Both the position numbers and the translations under genes were made by a program. This document shows, one piece after another, positions 1 through 13,860 of a stretch of DNA of 64,000 nt (the stretch's first letter is position 1; every line of letters starts with the position of its first letter). Location of the stretch: the NCBI GenBank assembly GCA_013398295.1, contig VZSF01000635.1, positions 186,001 to 250,000 of the forward strand. Reading direction: 5' to 3'. The stretch comes from Chionis minor. Taxonomy: Eukaryota > Chordata > Aves > Charadriiformes > Chionididae. The notes under the pieces are model-generated. The model had not been told where the DNA came from and ran no database searches. It saw only the letters and a list, made by a program, of their open reading frames with translations.

Positions 1-998
1 TCTTGCCCTGCCTCAGTTTTTCATCTGAAGTTCAAAAAGTATTTCTGAGTTAAAGCGCATGGACGTTGCGTGAATTTAGATACGTAGGTCAGATCCTCAG
101 CAAATATGATGGCTGTAGTTCCACCAAGTATAATATACTAGTAACTTATTACATGTCCTCACTCCAAACGTAAAAGATTTTATACAATGCCATTAACCTC
201 ACTAAAATTCTATCAGTTTAATCAACTGAGGAATCGTGCATTCTAAAACGTGAATCAACTCTAGCCCTCCCCGTTACAGATATTGTCAACCTCTGATCCG
301 TATGCAAAGGCACTGGACTTAAGTTAGGAGGCTTTTAAAGGATTCCTACTTTTTAAAGGATACCTTACTCTTCAAGTGAAAACTGCTTCATACAGTCAAG
401 ACATGGACATTAATATATATGAGCAGATAAGCACATCAGCATAATTTTCCTAATGAAAATATTTGCTGTTGCTTGCAATCATTAAATAAATTTGCACAAA
501 AATTGGTAAGACAAAGTTGATAAATAATTCTTTTGAAAATTAGTTGTTTGAAGCTGGTAGATTCTCTATCAGTTTGAGAAGATTTCCTTAGCTGTCCTCA
601 AGCAACAGAGATACTTCGTGAACAAGAACTGCACAAAACAGTCTCAACATGTTATTAGGCATGTGATTACAATTGGCATAAAAATGCATTTACTATATCA
701 TTTGATCAAAATTCTTAAAAACAACCTCCCAAGCATATATTGAAAAACAGAACTGATAAAAAACTTCTAATCTGTATCTCAAACCTCTAGAGAGAATGTA
801 TCTTTTTTCTTCTGGAATGTAACAGTAAGAAGATGATCATGACATGGATCTTCAAGTCAATTATTTTCTTGGCTCTTTGAAGACTGTTATTTTCAAAACT
901 GAAGCCCCGTTCCTGCATGAAAAACCTTACAAGGGTGACTTGGATGAAAAGACTGAATCCAACTTCCACTGCATTCAATGGGAAAAATTCCATTGACT
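1..998. other. MORN1 3' flank / intergenic, no gene seen
   Basis: AT-rich sequence downstream of the MORN1 stop codon on the minus strand. It presumably holds the MORN1 3' UTR and the start of the spacer toward the next gene, which in other amniotes is SKI in convergent orientation. No open frame with homology and no clear minus-strand polyadenylation signal could be assigned. Confidence 0.5.
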
Positions 999-1186
999 TC
1001 AGTGTGCCCTTAATACGAGCCCTGGCTGTAGGGTTTGATCCTTTTTACTTGCTGGTGGCTTTGAAAGAATCTTTGTTCTTGGTTTAGATTTTCTCTGGAA
1101 AAACCTGAAGTGTTTGAAGGCAGGTGTGAGAGTCTGGCCCAAGAATGGGGGCATGGTCACTTCATGGACCAAAAGCACATACTGGC
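999..1186 (-). CDS. MORN1: MORN1 terminal coding exon, intact
   Basis: A strong acceptor (TTGTCTTTTTCAG, ending at 1187) leads into an exon encoding about 62 residues and a TGA stop at 999-1001. It begins with GQYVLLVHEVTMPPFLG, which matches the human segment around GEYVLMIRDVTTPPFLG, and continues with TPAFKHFRFF against TAFKHLRVV. The exon enters in phase 1 (the first glycine codon is split). The tail is lysine/serine rich and unlike human, as expected for a fast-evolving C-terminus. Unlike the MORN-repeat exons of the same locus, it has no stop, frameshift or damaged splice site. Confidence 0.82.
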
Positions 1187-4100
1187 CTGAAAAAGACAAG
1201 GGAAAGTTGGGAATTAAACATTTCAAATGGGGAAAGAATAAGGCAAAACCTCCTCCAAACAAAACAGTTTCAGTACACAAACAGGGAGAAGTGACAGGAA
1301 AAAAATTTACAATCATAACAAGTATTAAAACAAATTATGAAAAAATTGTACAGTTCCAACTCCAAATTCTGTTATATCTACTAAATCACAAATAGAAGAC
1401 AACTGTAATCATTGGGTAGACAGCATGACAATTTGCGCTACCAATTAGGACTATCATTTATTAGCATATGCAATAATCTCCCACGACAACCTACAGTTAA
1501 AGTAGCAAAGACACCTCAGTGGTAATTTAAACAGTGATTTACGATAATATGGGATTTTCATAATAGCTGGTGTATCTGCAGGATACCTTCTCTCAAAAGC
1601 TCTCGGGGAATAAAATAAACAACAGGCCAAGTCCCATAAGCACGTGTACACGTACTCTCCTTTATGCACATGAACAGCATTAATAGCTCCTATAGGACTA
1701 CTCAGATATGTAAAACTGGACGAGTACCAATATATGTATATACAACGCCCACGAAAAGCTGCCATGACCATGCAAGACTAGCACAAACAGCCCACCAACC
1801 CACTACAAGATTTGTAATAACAAGAAAAGTAGTGAATAGGGAAAGTTCAACTGAGGACTCTTATGAAAATGGCCCTAGAAGCTGTAGTGTCGATGCATAC
1901 CAGATGTATGAGTTCAAAATCTTCTAGGAAATAATGACAGCCTTCAAAAGGCTTGTCATAGACAAGAAGACAATCATTGTTCTGCCTTAGCAGATGGAAG
2001 GCTAAACTCCAATAATAGAAATGCATGGTAGTGCTGTAGTGTAGAGCCATAGCTGGAAAGTCTGAACATCAAAGAAGATATTACACAATGGAAATAATTT
2101 TAAAGGAATACTGCTTCCCCCCCCAGAATGAGGCTGAAACACCTCTGAAAGAAATAGTGTAAAGATCCTACATACATTGCATTGACATAGGAAGAAAATC
2201 CTAACTTAGAGATCCATCAATCTCTGACCCTGACGTCTCTTCACATGCAAACCTTTAACGAGACGTCAGGCTGCAGCTTTTTGTGCTAGTCCTGAATTAC
2301 GAACAGAAAAGGCATTTCTTACAGGAACCTATGAATCTGTAGGACGCCAAGTTAAACAATCTAACATCTCCTAAAACTCAACATCTCCTGCCTGTATTAT
2401 GTGTTTCTTTGTTTTTCACTCTGTGCATGTAAAAAGGATCAAAATACAGGGTATTTATTATACACCTTCCAGAAATTATCTGCTAGCTGCTCTATTTCTG
2501 GTGTAGTAAATTATCCAGACAACAGTCTTTTAAAATATATGTATGCCATGTACAGTACAGAACTTGAGCTACCATATATTCTGGGGAGATAAACAGAAGT
2601 GCAGATTGTTTTTTCTCCACTATTTTTTGAAGGCAACATAGTAATTTAACTTTTTAATCTGAACCGTTTCTAATTACAGGGTTGGGGGGGTTTTGTTTGC
2701 TTGTGTGTTTGCTCATTTGTTTGTGTGGTTTTTTTAAGCATGTCTGCTTACCAGTTATAGGAGCTTTTACAGAAAAAAGAAATTAGTATCTCTCAGATTA
2801 GACAGAAATGTTTTAAATGCTTAAAGGAGTAAAACTGAAAGGAATTCATGAACGAGTTACTACAGCTCTGAGTAATCAATTCTAATCACTATTAATAATA
2901 TAACTTTCCCTTCAAAGAACTACTTTCACCCTATAAAGTCAAAGCTTGTAACCTCCTTAATCTTTAATAGAGCCTGCAACAATTACTATAAGGCACAGAG
3001 AATCCACAAATTGGAAGCCCTGTGCGATTATCTCTTTCTCCAACAGACTCTTCTGACGACCATAAATAACAGTAAAATTACCATAAAAATTAATAGTACT
3101 ACAGTTAAAGAAAATCATTATGTAAAGGTTTATGAATTTTGCAGCCATTAATAGACATAAGTTAATGAGCCATAGGCTTTCCAGAATATGATATCAGATA
3201 TTTTTCCACCAATGAAACTTTCAGAGTTCCAAATCCTTCAGAGGTCACCAACTTCAAAAATAAAACAGAAAGTTACTGCTTAATACTGATGTGAGTAAAA
3301 GTGAAACAGAAGTATTATAACAAGTATTATGCATGACAATTTGAATAGCCTAATAAAAAGAGATAGGGAAATCTACCTTGTCAACAACTTGGAATGAAGA
3401 AAGACAAAACTAGAATATTAGATGAGCAAGATGCATTTTGAACACTCTCTGCATATTTTAAATTCACATGAACGCAGATTCATAGCTTTAAGCTGGAAGG
3501 GAAAGTTAGGCTCAGGGCTTCTAGACAGCAAGCGACGGAGAAATTTATCGCACCCTTTGAAAATACATTCCAAAAAAGGTGACTGTAAAGAACACGCATT
3601 TTGACAACAGCAAATAAAGCTGATATTCCATTACTCTTATGCTTTATGCATGGGATGCTTCAAGCTCACGGTAACAAAATATCAAGGAAGCAAGATTCCT
3701 ACAACAACAATTGCCTCTGTTTTTGTCAGTCTTGTTTTTAAAGACATGGCAAATATCTGCGTTTTTAAACAAGTATATGTCATCCATTTTAAGGAAATAA
3801 AAGTCAGGGTTGTGGGTTTTTTAAAATCTTTTCCCTCCAGTCAGGAGATAAAATTTCCCCTTGGACAAAACCAGCCAGTTTTGTGACTTAAACAAGTAGG
3901 TACAACCTCACTAGCATAATACGGTGCCATTATGTGGTGCGAACTGATGATCTGGATGCAGTGGACAGCAGGTTGCACTGCTTCTCCTATTCCTCTGTAG
4001 CCTTCAGAACAAGCATTCATTCACACCTTCTCATGCTATTGCCACATATTTATTTTCAAAGTAAACTTCAATGAAAGCTTCCTTCCATATGTGACTTTGA

Positions 4101-7100
4101 TTTTCGGTGCTGTAAGAGCAGGAGACTGAAGGCTTCCACAGTTTTGTTTATAATCATGTACAAGATAGACATAATGGTACTGCAGAATACCAGAAACATC
4201 AGAATCCTAATTAAAAGTAGCACCCAAAATTGTCAGATACATGGCATGAGATACTTAATCAAGACACTAAAGATAAATGTTTTGAAGGAAAAAATTCTAG
4301 GAAAATTTGGCTTTCTTTACTAATCCTAGAAGTAATTTAAGAGTTGACATAATCTTCATGATCAATTCGTTCAGTTCTAAAATTATACAATAAACCAGCT
4401 TCTACAGCTTTCAGGTGATGAATATGACGATACAGACAGGAGAAAAAGACCTTTACCTTGTAATGTCTTGGAATTCTTCATGAGATGCTGATCCTTTTGT
4501 AGCTTGAGTTCTTTGGATGTCATGTGAGATCTAAAGATTAGAATAAATATGTTTTTACTGTCAATGATGATGCTTGCTTACACGCTGAGGAGAGCTTGGA
4601 GAGCTTGTCGTTATTAGCTTGTAAGACAGTTCAAGGGTCTTCCTCCTGTAAAATGTTCGCTTTAATGTGAAATACTTGGCCACTTTCAAAAGAATGTAAT
4701 AACAAGCTTCAAATCCTTTAGGCTGGATTTTCAAAAGCCTTTGGTAGCCTAAAGCCACGTTGCCTTCTTTGTCAAAATAAGCCACATATTACCAATGGAT
4801 GGAACAATTTAAAAAGGTGCAAATGTATTTGTGAGATTAAAAAAATTATACCTCAAAAATTATAAATAAGGAAGTGTCTAACAAGTACTACCCGAGTCAC
4901 AGTCACAACAACCATGTTCCACTGTAGATTACGAATCCACTTATATTAGAATAGTGTACATTATTCACATTTTATAGTAGACATGATACTTCAGTGTATG
5001 AAACTCCTTTTACATATGGAAACATATGGAAAAAAGCTAGTATTTAAATAGTTATCCTTGTATTTTGTAAAAACAAACACTTCTCACTACGGATGAGCAA
5101 TGGAAATGAAACAGATTATCTTTTCTTCTACCATTTACTCCTTTCCTACTCAAAAGTTATCAGGATATACGTAATTTAAAGCCCACAATAACATGATTAT
5201 TAGGATGGTATTAGGATTGTGTGCTTATGTCCCAGCAAAAATAGACTGATATAGCAACACTACATTGTACTTCATGGAATGCTGGATTTAAAGGATATTA
5301 TGTGCTTAATTTTTTTATTTTACCAGCATTTGAACATCATCATTGAAAAACTCTTGGCAATTAAAAGATTTTGATCCTAGAGTTGAAAGCCTCAAGACAT
5401 ATATAACACAGTTGAAAATCTATCACATGTGATAAAAGATAGTACAGGAATGGTATTTTTTTAAAAATGTAAATAAATTTGAGATCCACTATTGAATGCA
5501 TGTGATGAATAAGAATCATAGACAAGTAAACATAAAATGGTTTATATGACCTAGTTACCTTGCTACACTTAGAATTACAATTACAAAAAATCAGATACAG
5601 CATCTTAAACATACTTAAACATTCAAACTCTACATGTACATTTTTTCATGGTAAAACACTAAAGACAAAAGATAAAAACAGCTTCACTTTAAAAGGAAAT
5701 AAAAAAATTAAAAAAAAAAAAGGAAAAAACCACCACAAAACCACACCACATCCCAAGAGTCAAGTTAAAGATTCAGAAGTCAGGGCTAGGAGGGAAAAAG
5801 AAGATAAATAATTTAGCACTAAGCATAACTAAAGCCTGTCAGTCTGCCAACTTTAAGAGAAATAAAAAGGTTTACAAGGATCCTGAGAGTTTTTACAGAA
5901 CCTCTAGGGGTTTGAAAAAATAAATCCAGAACAAGAAAAGAGTTCTGAAGTATTCTGCATAAATAGATTTTAAAGACACTGATTAGACTGTGAGAATAAT
6001 GGTATGGAAAGATTCCTTTAGCTGAAAATTTGACTGTTGCCAGCCAGTATCATCACCAACTCCATTGTCAGTAGGACTGTCTTTTCTCACAGGTGCATTG
6101 CCTTGTCAGAAGCCAGGGAAGATTTGCTTATGGGAGACCAAACCATATCGGTATCATTTTATATAATATGGATAAGCCTATGTTTGGCATTAAATGAACA
6201 GGCATCGCACAAGATATGCAGAGTTTGGTTTTGTTTTTTTTTTTTTTTAAGATTAACCACATGTCCATGCTTAAATACCAATTCTGATTGCTTTTGAGTT
6301 AAGTAATTTCTGTGTTTTGGGTAATCAATATTCATGGCTTAACGCAAGACAACTAAGCAAATAAAAATCTTAGTAAGTCTTGTCCACTCACTCCTTTTAT
6401 AGGAGGGGGATAATGCTAGGGGGGAACAAAGAAGAAGCTTTACATTATTTTATTCTACTTTAACTTTTTTGCTCTTATTGTTTTTTTGCAATAAGAACAT
6501 ATGGCAAGGTCCTTTGACTTGCATAAGAACAGGAGTTAAACTGCAAAAGCTGCACCTGTGTAAGAAATTTTAATTCCATATCATCACTTTTTACTTCAAA
6601 CTAAGATGTAACCTTGTACTTCATTGCTCAGACAATGTTAACTGTAGGAGAATCACAGAAAGGAACCAAGTTCATTTAAGACATAAAGCAATTTTGAATT
6701 GCATTGATTACAGTGATCAGTCTATCACTTTAATGTCATCTCAGCTGGCATTTATTAAAAAGACATACATGTGACAACCCATTGATCCTTAGCACTGTAG
6801 CTGAGATAAAAAGTCTATTTGCAAAGGAAAATTACTTCTTTAATTAGAAATGGAGTATCATTTTCTCTTTTCTTTGTTAGAACTTCAGCAGCCACAGATC
6901 AAATATATCATTGGAAGGGTTGTAGAATCTGCCATCTACTTTGATTTAAAAGTCTTCACAGTTAATCATTCCGAGTGGTACAAATGAGCACTTGAAACGG
7001 GAAAGAAAACAGGTATATTCCGCCTGTATGAAGGCACTCCAACTCACTGTTGCTTAGGAAAGGTCTCAAAAAGAAGTGCTTTCCTTCTTGGTGGACTCTG

Positions 7101-7516
7101 CCACAAGACTGAAATTCTGGGGACAGGGTCACTACTGCTTCAAGTCCCTCATTACACATGGAGTAAAGCAGAAACAAAAACCGTTCCACTGACTTTCTGT
7201 AAGATTTTCAACGAGTTAACTATGGCTAGACACATACCTCTCCAAATGAAACACTATTTAATACACTTATTTGCCAAAAAAGAATCCAGCAAATGCTTGA
7301 CAAAGAATATACTGTAGAAACGACTGGATCTTGCCAGTCATTTAATGTATATAAATTCCAGGAAGATTCCTTGTTGGTGAACAGAACTTTGAAGCCAAGT
7401 AATTTAACCCGTGGGCCTGTAAAATCCTATTTTTAACATTTTGTTTTCTCTTTGTACAAATACAAAATTACATATTTGGAAAACCATTTCATACAGCGTC
7501 TCTCTTAGTTCTAGGG
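1187..7516. other. MORN1 last intron, unique AT-rich sequence
   Basis: No exon with recognisable homology was seen in this stretch. It holds poly-A and poly-T runs (for example around 5700-5725 and 6236-6249), scattered short open frames without similarity, and a perfect inverted repeat at 2229-2270 listed separately. Confidence 0.5.
2229..2270. repeat. Perfect inverted repeat with CRE-like arms
   Basis: Arms CCTGACGTCTC (2229-2239) and GAGACGTCAGG (2260-2270) are exact reverse complements over 11 bases with a 20-base spacer. Each arm contains TGACGTC, the core of a cAMP-response element (ATF/CREB site). It could be a paired binding site or an RNA hairpin; neither is shown by sequence alone. 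Confidence 0.6.
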
Positions 7517-7800
7517 ATCACAGAATCCCCAGAGTTGGAAGGGCCCTCTGGAGATCACCTAGTCCAACCCCCTGCCAGAGCAGGGTCACCCAGAGCAGGG
7601 GGCACAGGATGGCATCCAGGCGGGTTGGGAATGTCTCCAGAGTCGGAGACTCCAACACCTCTCTGGGCAGCCTGTGCCAGGGCTCTGCCACCCTCAAAGG
7701 CTAGAAGTTCCTCCTCATGGTCAGATGGAACTTCCTATGGTCAAGTTTGCGCCTGTTACCTCTTGTCCTATCACTGGGCACCACTGGAAAAAAACAGGAT
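7517..7800 (-). mobile_element. CR1 LINE fragment, 3' end
   Basis: The sequence starting ATCACAGAATCCCCAGAG, then TTGGAAGGGCC, CCTAGTCCAACCCCCTGCC and CTCTGGGCAGCCTGTGCCAGG is the classical 3' portion of avian CR1 retrotransposons, read as the reverse complement. CACAGAAT at 7519-7526 corresponds to the terminal octamer of CR1. The similarity fades around 7800, so this is the usual 5'-truncated copy lying in a MORN1 intron in the same orientation as the gene. The high GC content against the AT-rich surroundings supports the boundaries. Confidence 0.88.
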
Positions 7801-10784
7801 AGCCAGTCTGATTGTCCATTAGAGGTGAATCTACCAACTGAATTGCCTTCTTTTTATAAACTGTATTAATGATTTCCTGGCAACCTCTCTCAGAAATGCA
7901 GGGGCATCTCCACAATCCACAGACATGCATTCTACCACTCCTCCTACTGTTCTGTCGGTATTGTGACTTTGGGAACCAAAGACAGTGGTAAGTTTGCATG
8001 ACTCACTACAAACAGCTATTCCGGATTCACCTTTGGCTGCTATCTTAGAACTACTAGTTCGGGTTTATACTCTACTTGAACAGTATGTAATTCAACAGAT
8101 AAGGGTTTAATTTCTCCAAGCTTTCATGATGAAAACCACACTAAGGTGGACTGCATAAGTAAATCCACACACTCTTGTGGAAGAAGACTTTTTATATTAA
8201 GTGGAATTAATTATGTATGTAACCTTCAGAATTTACTTAGACTGTTGCCTACAAATAAACTACCAGTAACTCATCATCTAGTCATAAAAATAACATAATC
8301 AGACTGCTATTAGATATTTAATTGCCCTCACAATGTTTGTACAGTATTTCTCTATAAAGCTTTAGATAATATTGTCTTAATTCATCTGAGTGAACTATCA
8401 ATTCCCTTACAACAATAGACAAAAATCTGCATTCCTGTTTTAACTTTCCCTAGGGTACAAATTAAAACTTTCAGGTTGCAGATCTTTATTTTGCAACAAA
8501 CTCTCTTTATGGCAATGCAAGTTGTCACAGATGATGGCTACTGAAACACTTCAGTGTGTATTTGCAGCCATTACGCAGGGAACAGGAGCTGTGCAAAAAT
8601 TCCCTGTACAAGCTCTGAAAATTTAGCTCTCAAATATCTAGAAATGCAGAATTGATTGGCTGCGATCACTCTTCATAGCAAGTAATTTTCATCTTTAACT
8701 AGACTCAACTAGTGAAATGCTCAGCTGTTACTAATCAGTATAAGTAATTTCCATCTGACTGGCTATTTTACACAAGATACAAATTTGGCCCAAATTTTGT
8801 AGTTCTGTTTGAAATAGCTCTGTATGAACACGTACAAGTGTAAATTAATAATTTATCTGTTGCAGGGTAAGGAAAGGAACCGGCACATGTAGAATCTGAG
8901 GTTTAATCTCTGAAACTGGGCAGGAAGATCCAGACTGGGATACGAGAATCATGATTGTTCAGCTGAAACAGAGAATTTGGGCTCCCAAGGTTATTTTGAG
9001 ATTAAAGAGAATGCCTAGTCTTAGTATATGTTACTGTTTAAATGGTATTTTGACAGACCTATGTCTCTACAGATGTAAATAGTCTAAATTAGCAAATTCT
9101 ATGTAAAGGTATCATTTTATGCCTAGAACATGAAGAAATTATTCCAAATACTATAGAAGGATGAAAAAGTTTCTATTACGGTTAGAGGAACAATTTGAGT
9201 GATTTTTATATTATTAGTTTACAAAAGGTAAACTAATGTGTAGGAGATTAGGACTATACAACAACATCAGAAACCAAGAGCCTCAGTACCCAGAATCCCA
9301 GGATACAGTTCCTGTACAGAAAGAATGACTTATATGAAAAAATTAATGGATGGGACTCGTATCTGCTCCAATTCCAGAATCCAGTGCAGGATGATGCTAA
9401 TATCATCTAATAATATCAGGATCAAAGATGAGTGGAATAAAACTTCCAATTTTAGATGCTCTTTATCTGCAGGTGTGAATGTATAATGAATTCTCACCAC
9501 TGGCTCCCTATTATAAATCCAGTGATTTTGTACTCTGTGACAGCAGTTTCTACAATTTTCTTTTGGCACAACCTGCTTGGAATATATGACAAAACAGCAG
9601 GGTGCCAAAACGTTTTTCTAAATGATCTACTTTGCAAGACAGCTTCCAAGTGTGACCCTGATGAATCTTATCATTGCTCTTGGAATAGAATAAACATGAA
9701 AGAAAGAACCCACATACCATTTACTTAAGTGGTAATTTCTTTGTTTCTTTTACATACTACTTCACATCGACACCAATGGATTAGTTCCAACATACAAAGC
9801 ATTCAAAACCCAGGTTAAATAAAACCATATTATTGGGTAGGATAGAATTGCAGTATGCCTATTTTTGAATCCTGCTGTCTCAGACAAGTGTAATGAATCA
9901 TTTGATGTCATCTCAATTACCATGTTAGCTCTAATCTACTGACTTGCTCTTCCTATCCATTCCTTGTATGGAACTCTCTAAATCAGATGGCAGAGTTTTT
10001 CCAGTGGACAAACCCATTCTCTGACAGACTACACGGGTCACGATTTGACAAGATCCAAGCTACAGAATAAGGCTGGATGTCTCTATACTTTAATTGACTA
10101 TCAGATAATTTTAATGGTGGAGAGGCATTTCATTACAATTTATAGTGATGATTCAGTGTTTACTTTAATTGGGAATAAGCATTTATGTGCAAAAGCTACA
10201 TTAAAAATGGGGAGGGATCATTATACACCTTCAAAAAAAAATAGCTCTGAATTAAGGTAGATTTCACTTGCAACACAAATTTCCAAAGGCTTCTAATTTT
10301 TTCATCTTAGCACATCATGCCTTGCCGCAAGCATCAAGAAACAGGCAATGCGGATTAGCAGAGTGCACTAAGAAAGGTTCCTGAGGTATACGTACAAGTG
10401 AAGGAAAAGTGAGCCTGAAGAGAGTTAGCCGTGGTTTCTTCCCTCCTTTCTCAGTCTAGCAACCCTTCCATATGCTGTGTTCTATTTATTATTTCTGCAT
10501 TGCATCAGGGGGGAAATATTCATGCTGAGCCACAGGGATTAAAGTCTGATGCTCTAGAGAAGTCAGATCACATCCATCATATCCAGCTGTTTTCAATTCC
10601 AACACCTCACACCTGCTTTTATTTATTATTCCTGGGCTAGACAAGACAGGGCTCATTTTTCAGTCTTTAAAAGCTTTCTTAAGAAAGACACAAATCAATC
10701 TATTCCTTTCCCTTTTGACTCTGCAATAGCCTACCGAGATGACATTAAAACAACCTACTGACAGGGTGAGGCTCTGACCTAATG

Positions 10785-10862
10785 GGAAGCCGCGCAGCGC
10801 CGTGGCCGGGCAGCTCCGTCACCTCCCAGCATGGCAACAGCGCGGCACAAGGCCACAGAAAC
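10785..10862. promoter_or_regulatory. Isolated CpG-rich patch inside an AT-rich intron
   Basis: About 75 bases with many CpGs (GCCGCGCAGCGCCGTGGCCG, CTCCGTC, GCGCGGC) surrounded by AT-rich sequence. GCCGCGCAGCGCC resembles an NRF1-like palindrome. It is upstream (minus strand) of the intact last MORN1 exon, so an internal promoter is one possibility. It could also be an old repeat remnant. Confidence 0.3.
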
Positions 10863-13479
10863 ACCATCACCGACAAAGATCTGCTGTCAGCATAGACTCT
10901 TAACCCCATTTACTCCCACAAATTTCAATCGCCTTGTTTTTAATTTACATTGGAAATGGACTCGAGAGGTTTGGGTGGTGGTGAATTAACAAACTAATTC
11001 ATGTACTACTACGTGCAGCGGAATCTCCACTTTTGCTTATTTCAAGCTACCGTTACCACGGAGCCTGTTTGTTGGCAGGCCAGCCAAATTGCTTCCCTAT
11101 TCTCTACTAGGAGATCACACTGCCTCAACATTTGACCGTCCTTTTTTATCAAATAATTTTTCCAGACAGGGACTCATAAGTCATTCTTTTTGCAATCTTC
11201 TCTCATGTCACAGGCTAGTCCTACATTAGGATCTTTCTAATTAACTGCTCAACAGTAATTATTCAGTCACATTTAAAATGCTACCCAAACGTACCAGACC
11301 TCCTTATACTTGCTGCACAAACACTCCCATTTGCAGTTTGGCTCATATACGTAGCATACCAGGTTATTATTTGATGAAGCAAACTTGTAGCTTGTTTGCA
11401 ATTCACTCAGTTGTTACGGGGAGACATTCCGCTTCTTCCCTTCCTTGCAACCCGATGACTGGGACACCCATAGGAGCTCAACTATCCGACTCACCAAGCA
11501 CCAGAGAACACAAGGGAACGCGGAAGTGTACAGGTGGCAGCGAAGCCTATGAGAAAATAGCTAGTTGCATTTGAAAATTTTACCCTCAAATACATCTTGC
11601 TTTCTTGATAAGTGAATATGGATGGAACATGATGGAGTTGGCAGACGGAGTTGTAATTCTGCTTCAACATAAGCACAAAATACAGACATTTCTGTTCTAC
11701 ACTCCTGAATATAAACAAAACCTACTAAGATGATTTTCTTGATGTTTCCTGCACTACTGAAGATTTTCAGTGCTCCCGCCCTACCTTTTGTAGGTCTGCT
11801 GAAATCATACAAATCAGTATTTCCAGGATCTAAGCTACTTTGCCTGCCTCCACAACATGCCATCCCTGAAAATCTCTAACAATTTCCGCGCAGATTTTCT
11901 TACCCCTTTGAAAGCTGCCTTATCGCTTTACATGACTCCCCAGCTATGTCTGCATGAGAGGGAGCAGTAAGCATGAATCCTGCATAGGAATGCTATGAAG
12001 AATCAACTGAAAGGAGGAACACGACAATTACTTGCTGAGGACAAGAGCAGTTCTGTGAAATATATACTGAAGACACTAACTTATCTTCCTGTGACTACTA
12101 TTCCCAAATATGCAAATGCGTTCACTACAAAGCATAATACATTTTGGTCCGTTTCAATATGCTAAATCCTTCTTTCATGTGAAAAGTGGCACTGTAAACA
12201 GTACAAATAATGACTTGAAGATTAAAGAATACAGCACTGTTGTTTTTAAATCCTTCATAAATTTACCATTCCAGAACTCCATAATGATGACATTTTGCTT
12301 TAGAAACTTAAAATTACAATCCTTCCTCCCTTTTCATGGGTATCTTTGTCTGTGATCCAGTTATGCCCCGTTCTACCAGTATGTGCTTTCGTTTGTCCTC
12401 CCAGACAGAAACCCAGATTTAGTTCGTTGCTGAGCTTAGTTTGACAGGAGTGGCGAGAGTGCTGATTCAAGACAGCATTTCTTTTAATAATTTATATATC
12501 ATTTTTCCCCCCAGTTTTATCCACAATGTATCCTCAAGAAGAATATTCTATTCTGTTCTAAAAGCTGTAGTTTTTTGTGGCTTTTTTTTTTTTTTCTAAA
12601 CAAGGCAGTAAGATGCCAACAAGTGCACACACCACCAGTGCTGCTTTATGAGCCAACATACAGCAGCCAATAAAAACCATCATGGAAGTTTGATCAGTTC
12701 ATTAATTTTCTCTGTATTTAATTGCTCATAGAATAGAAATGAAAGTTGCTTTGTCTTTTTTAAACAAGCTTTGATATTGTTTTGGCGTGCTATTGTTTAA
12801 AGAGAAGATACATCAGCCAACCACAACAATAGGTGAAGACCCGCTCTAAAGCAACTCTGAATGACTAGAAAACGAAAAGACTCCTGTTTTCTTCTTGCCC
12901 TGTAAATGACCAATGACTTTGATCTACAGACAATGAGTCATTTCAAATATTGTTGAGCTAACGCAGATGGTGATCATTCAACTCCTCTCCTAATTTTTAG
13001 CAAGTCAATTCATAGCTATATACACCTCAGTTTTTGAATTCACCAAGCAGATACAAAGCCTTCCCATATCAAATGAAACAGGCCTTAAAGTTCATAAAAA
13101 ATTTGAAATTCTTGCATGAAATCTAGCCCTGAAACACGAAGTGTTATCATTTGTAATAACAAAATACATTAAGGAGATGCTGAATACATTTGCTTTTGAA
13201 GGCAACTCTGCCTCTACTCTTTAAAAAATAAAGGATGCTCCGTAACAAGAACAACCATCAGTCTGAATTCAAACCTGAACTGATGCATTAAAATCTGGAT
13301 AGCACGTAATAAAACATACCTATAGTTGCCATAACACTGATGTGCTGTAAATGCTATCCGGTTTCTGGAAGAGTAATGTACACTTACTAGACAGACATCA
13401 AGGCAATTGCCCATGATATAACGTTAAAAAAATAGATTGTACGGTTTGCAGTAGCATCAAGTCTCTATTCAAGTGTAAA

Positions 13480-13860
13480 AAAATTAATTGACTCCATCTG
13501 TATTGGCCTAATGACTGATTAAATGACTAATCACGGAAGTCTTAATTAAAATCATTTTTCTGTACAGAAGAGGATGGAGGGAGGAAGGCAATCATTAATG
13601 TGTTATAATGTATGTCAGATTCCATTTGTGCCATTTACTAACAGCCATCAAATGAGTAATTATGCACAAGGTCATTCTGTAAACTTTCTGCATACATCAG
13701 ACTGATTGGATTAGGGCTTGGTGCTTGGCTAGGTTCTGCATGTGGCTGCTTTTTTCCAATCACAAACCACGTAATTAATATTGCTCAGAATAAATAATAG
13801 AGGAAGTTGACATTTCCTCTTCCATCTTTGCACCAGCCAACCCAGTCAAAGATTCGTATG
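13480..13860. promoter_or_regulatory. Candidate conserved non-coding element
   Basis: Unique sequence dense in homeodomain-type cores (TAAT, ATTA), CCAAT/ATTGG and GTAATTATGCA-like motifs, with no open frame and no repeat signature. This texture is typical of deeply conserved enhancers near developmental genes such as SKI, which lies beyond the left edge in other amniotes. The assignment is impressionistic. Confidence 0.25.

Noticed and set aside
4561..4785. Minus-strand frame with QRLLKIQPKGFEACYY, compared with MORN1 TLIQTPFGFECIPY
   Set aside because: Only scattered matches and no acceptor or donor at the right places.
6962..7189. 75-codon minus-strand open frame preceded by CTTACAG
   Set aside because: Hydrophobic start but no recognisable similarity to MORN1 or any family; best treated as chance.
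7441..7999. Open frames of 87-95 codons
   Set aside because: They run through the CR1 3' end, antisense to the element, and are not genes.
9781..9840. Minus-strand GFEC match to the same MORN1 segment
   Set aside because: Four-residue match with a stop shortly after and no AG acceptor upstream.
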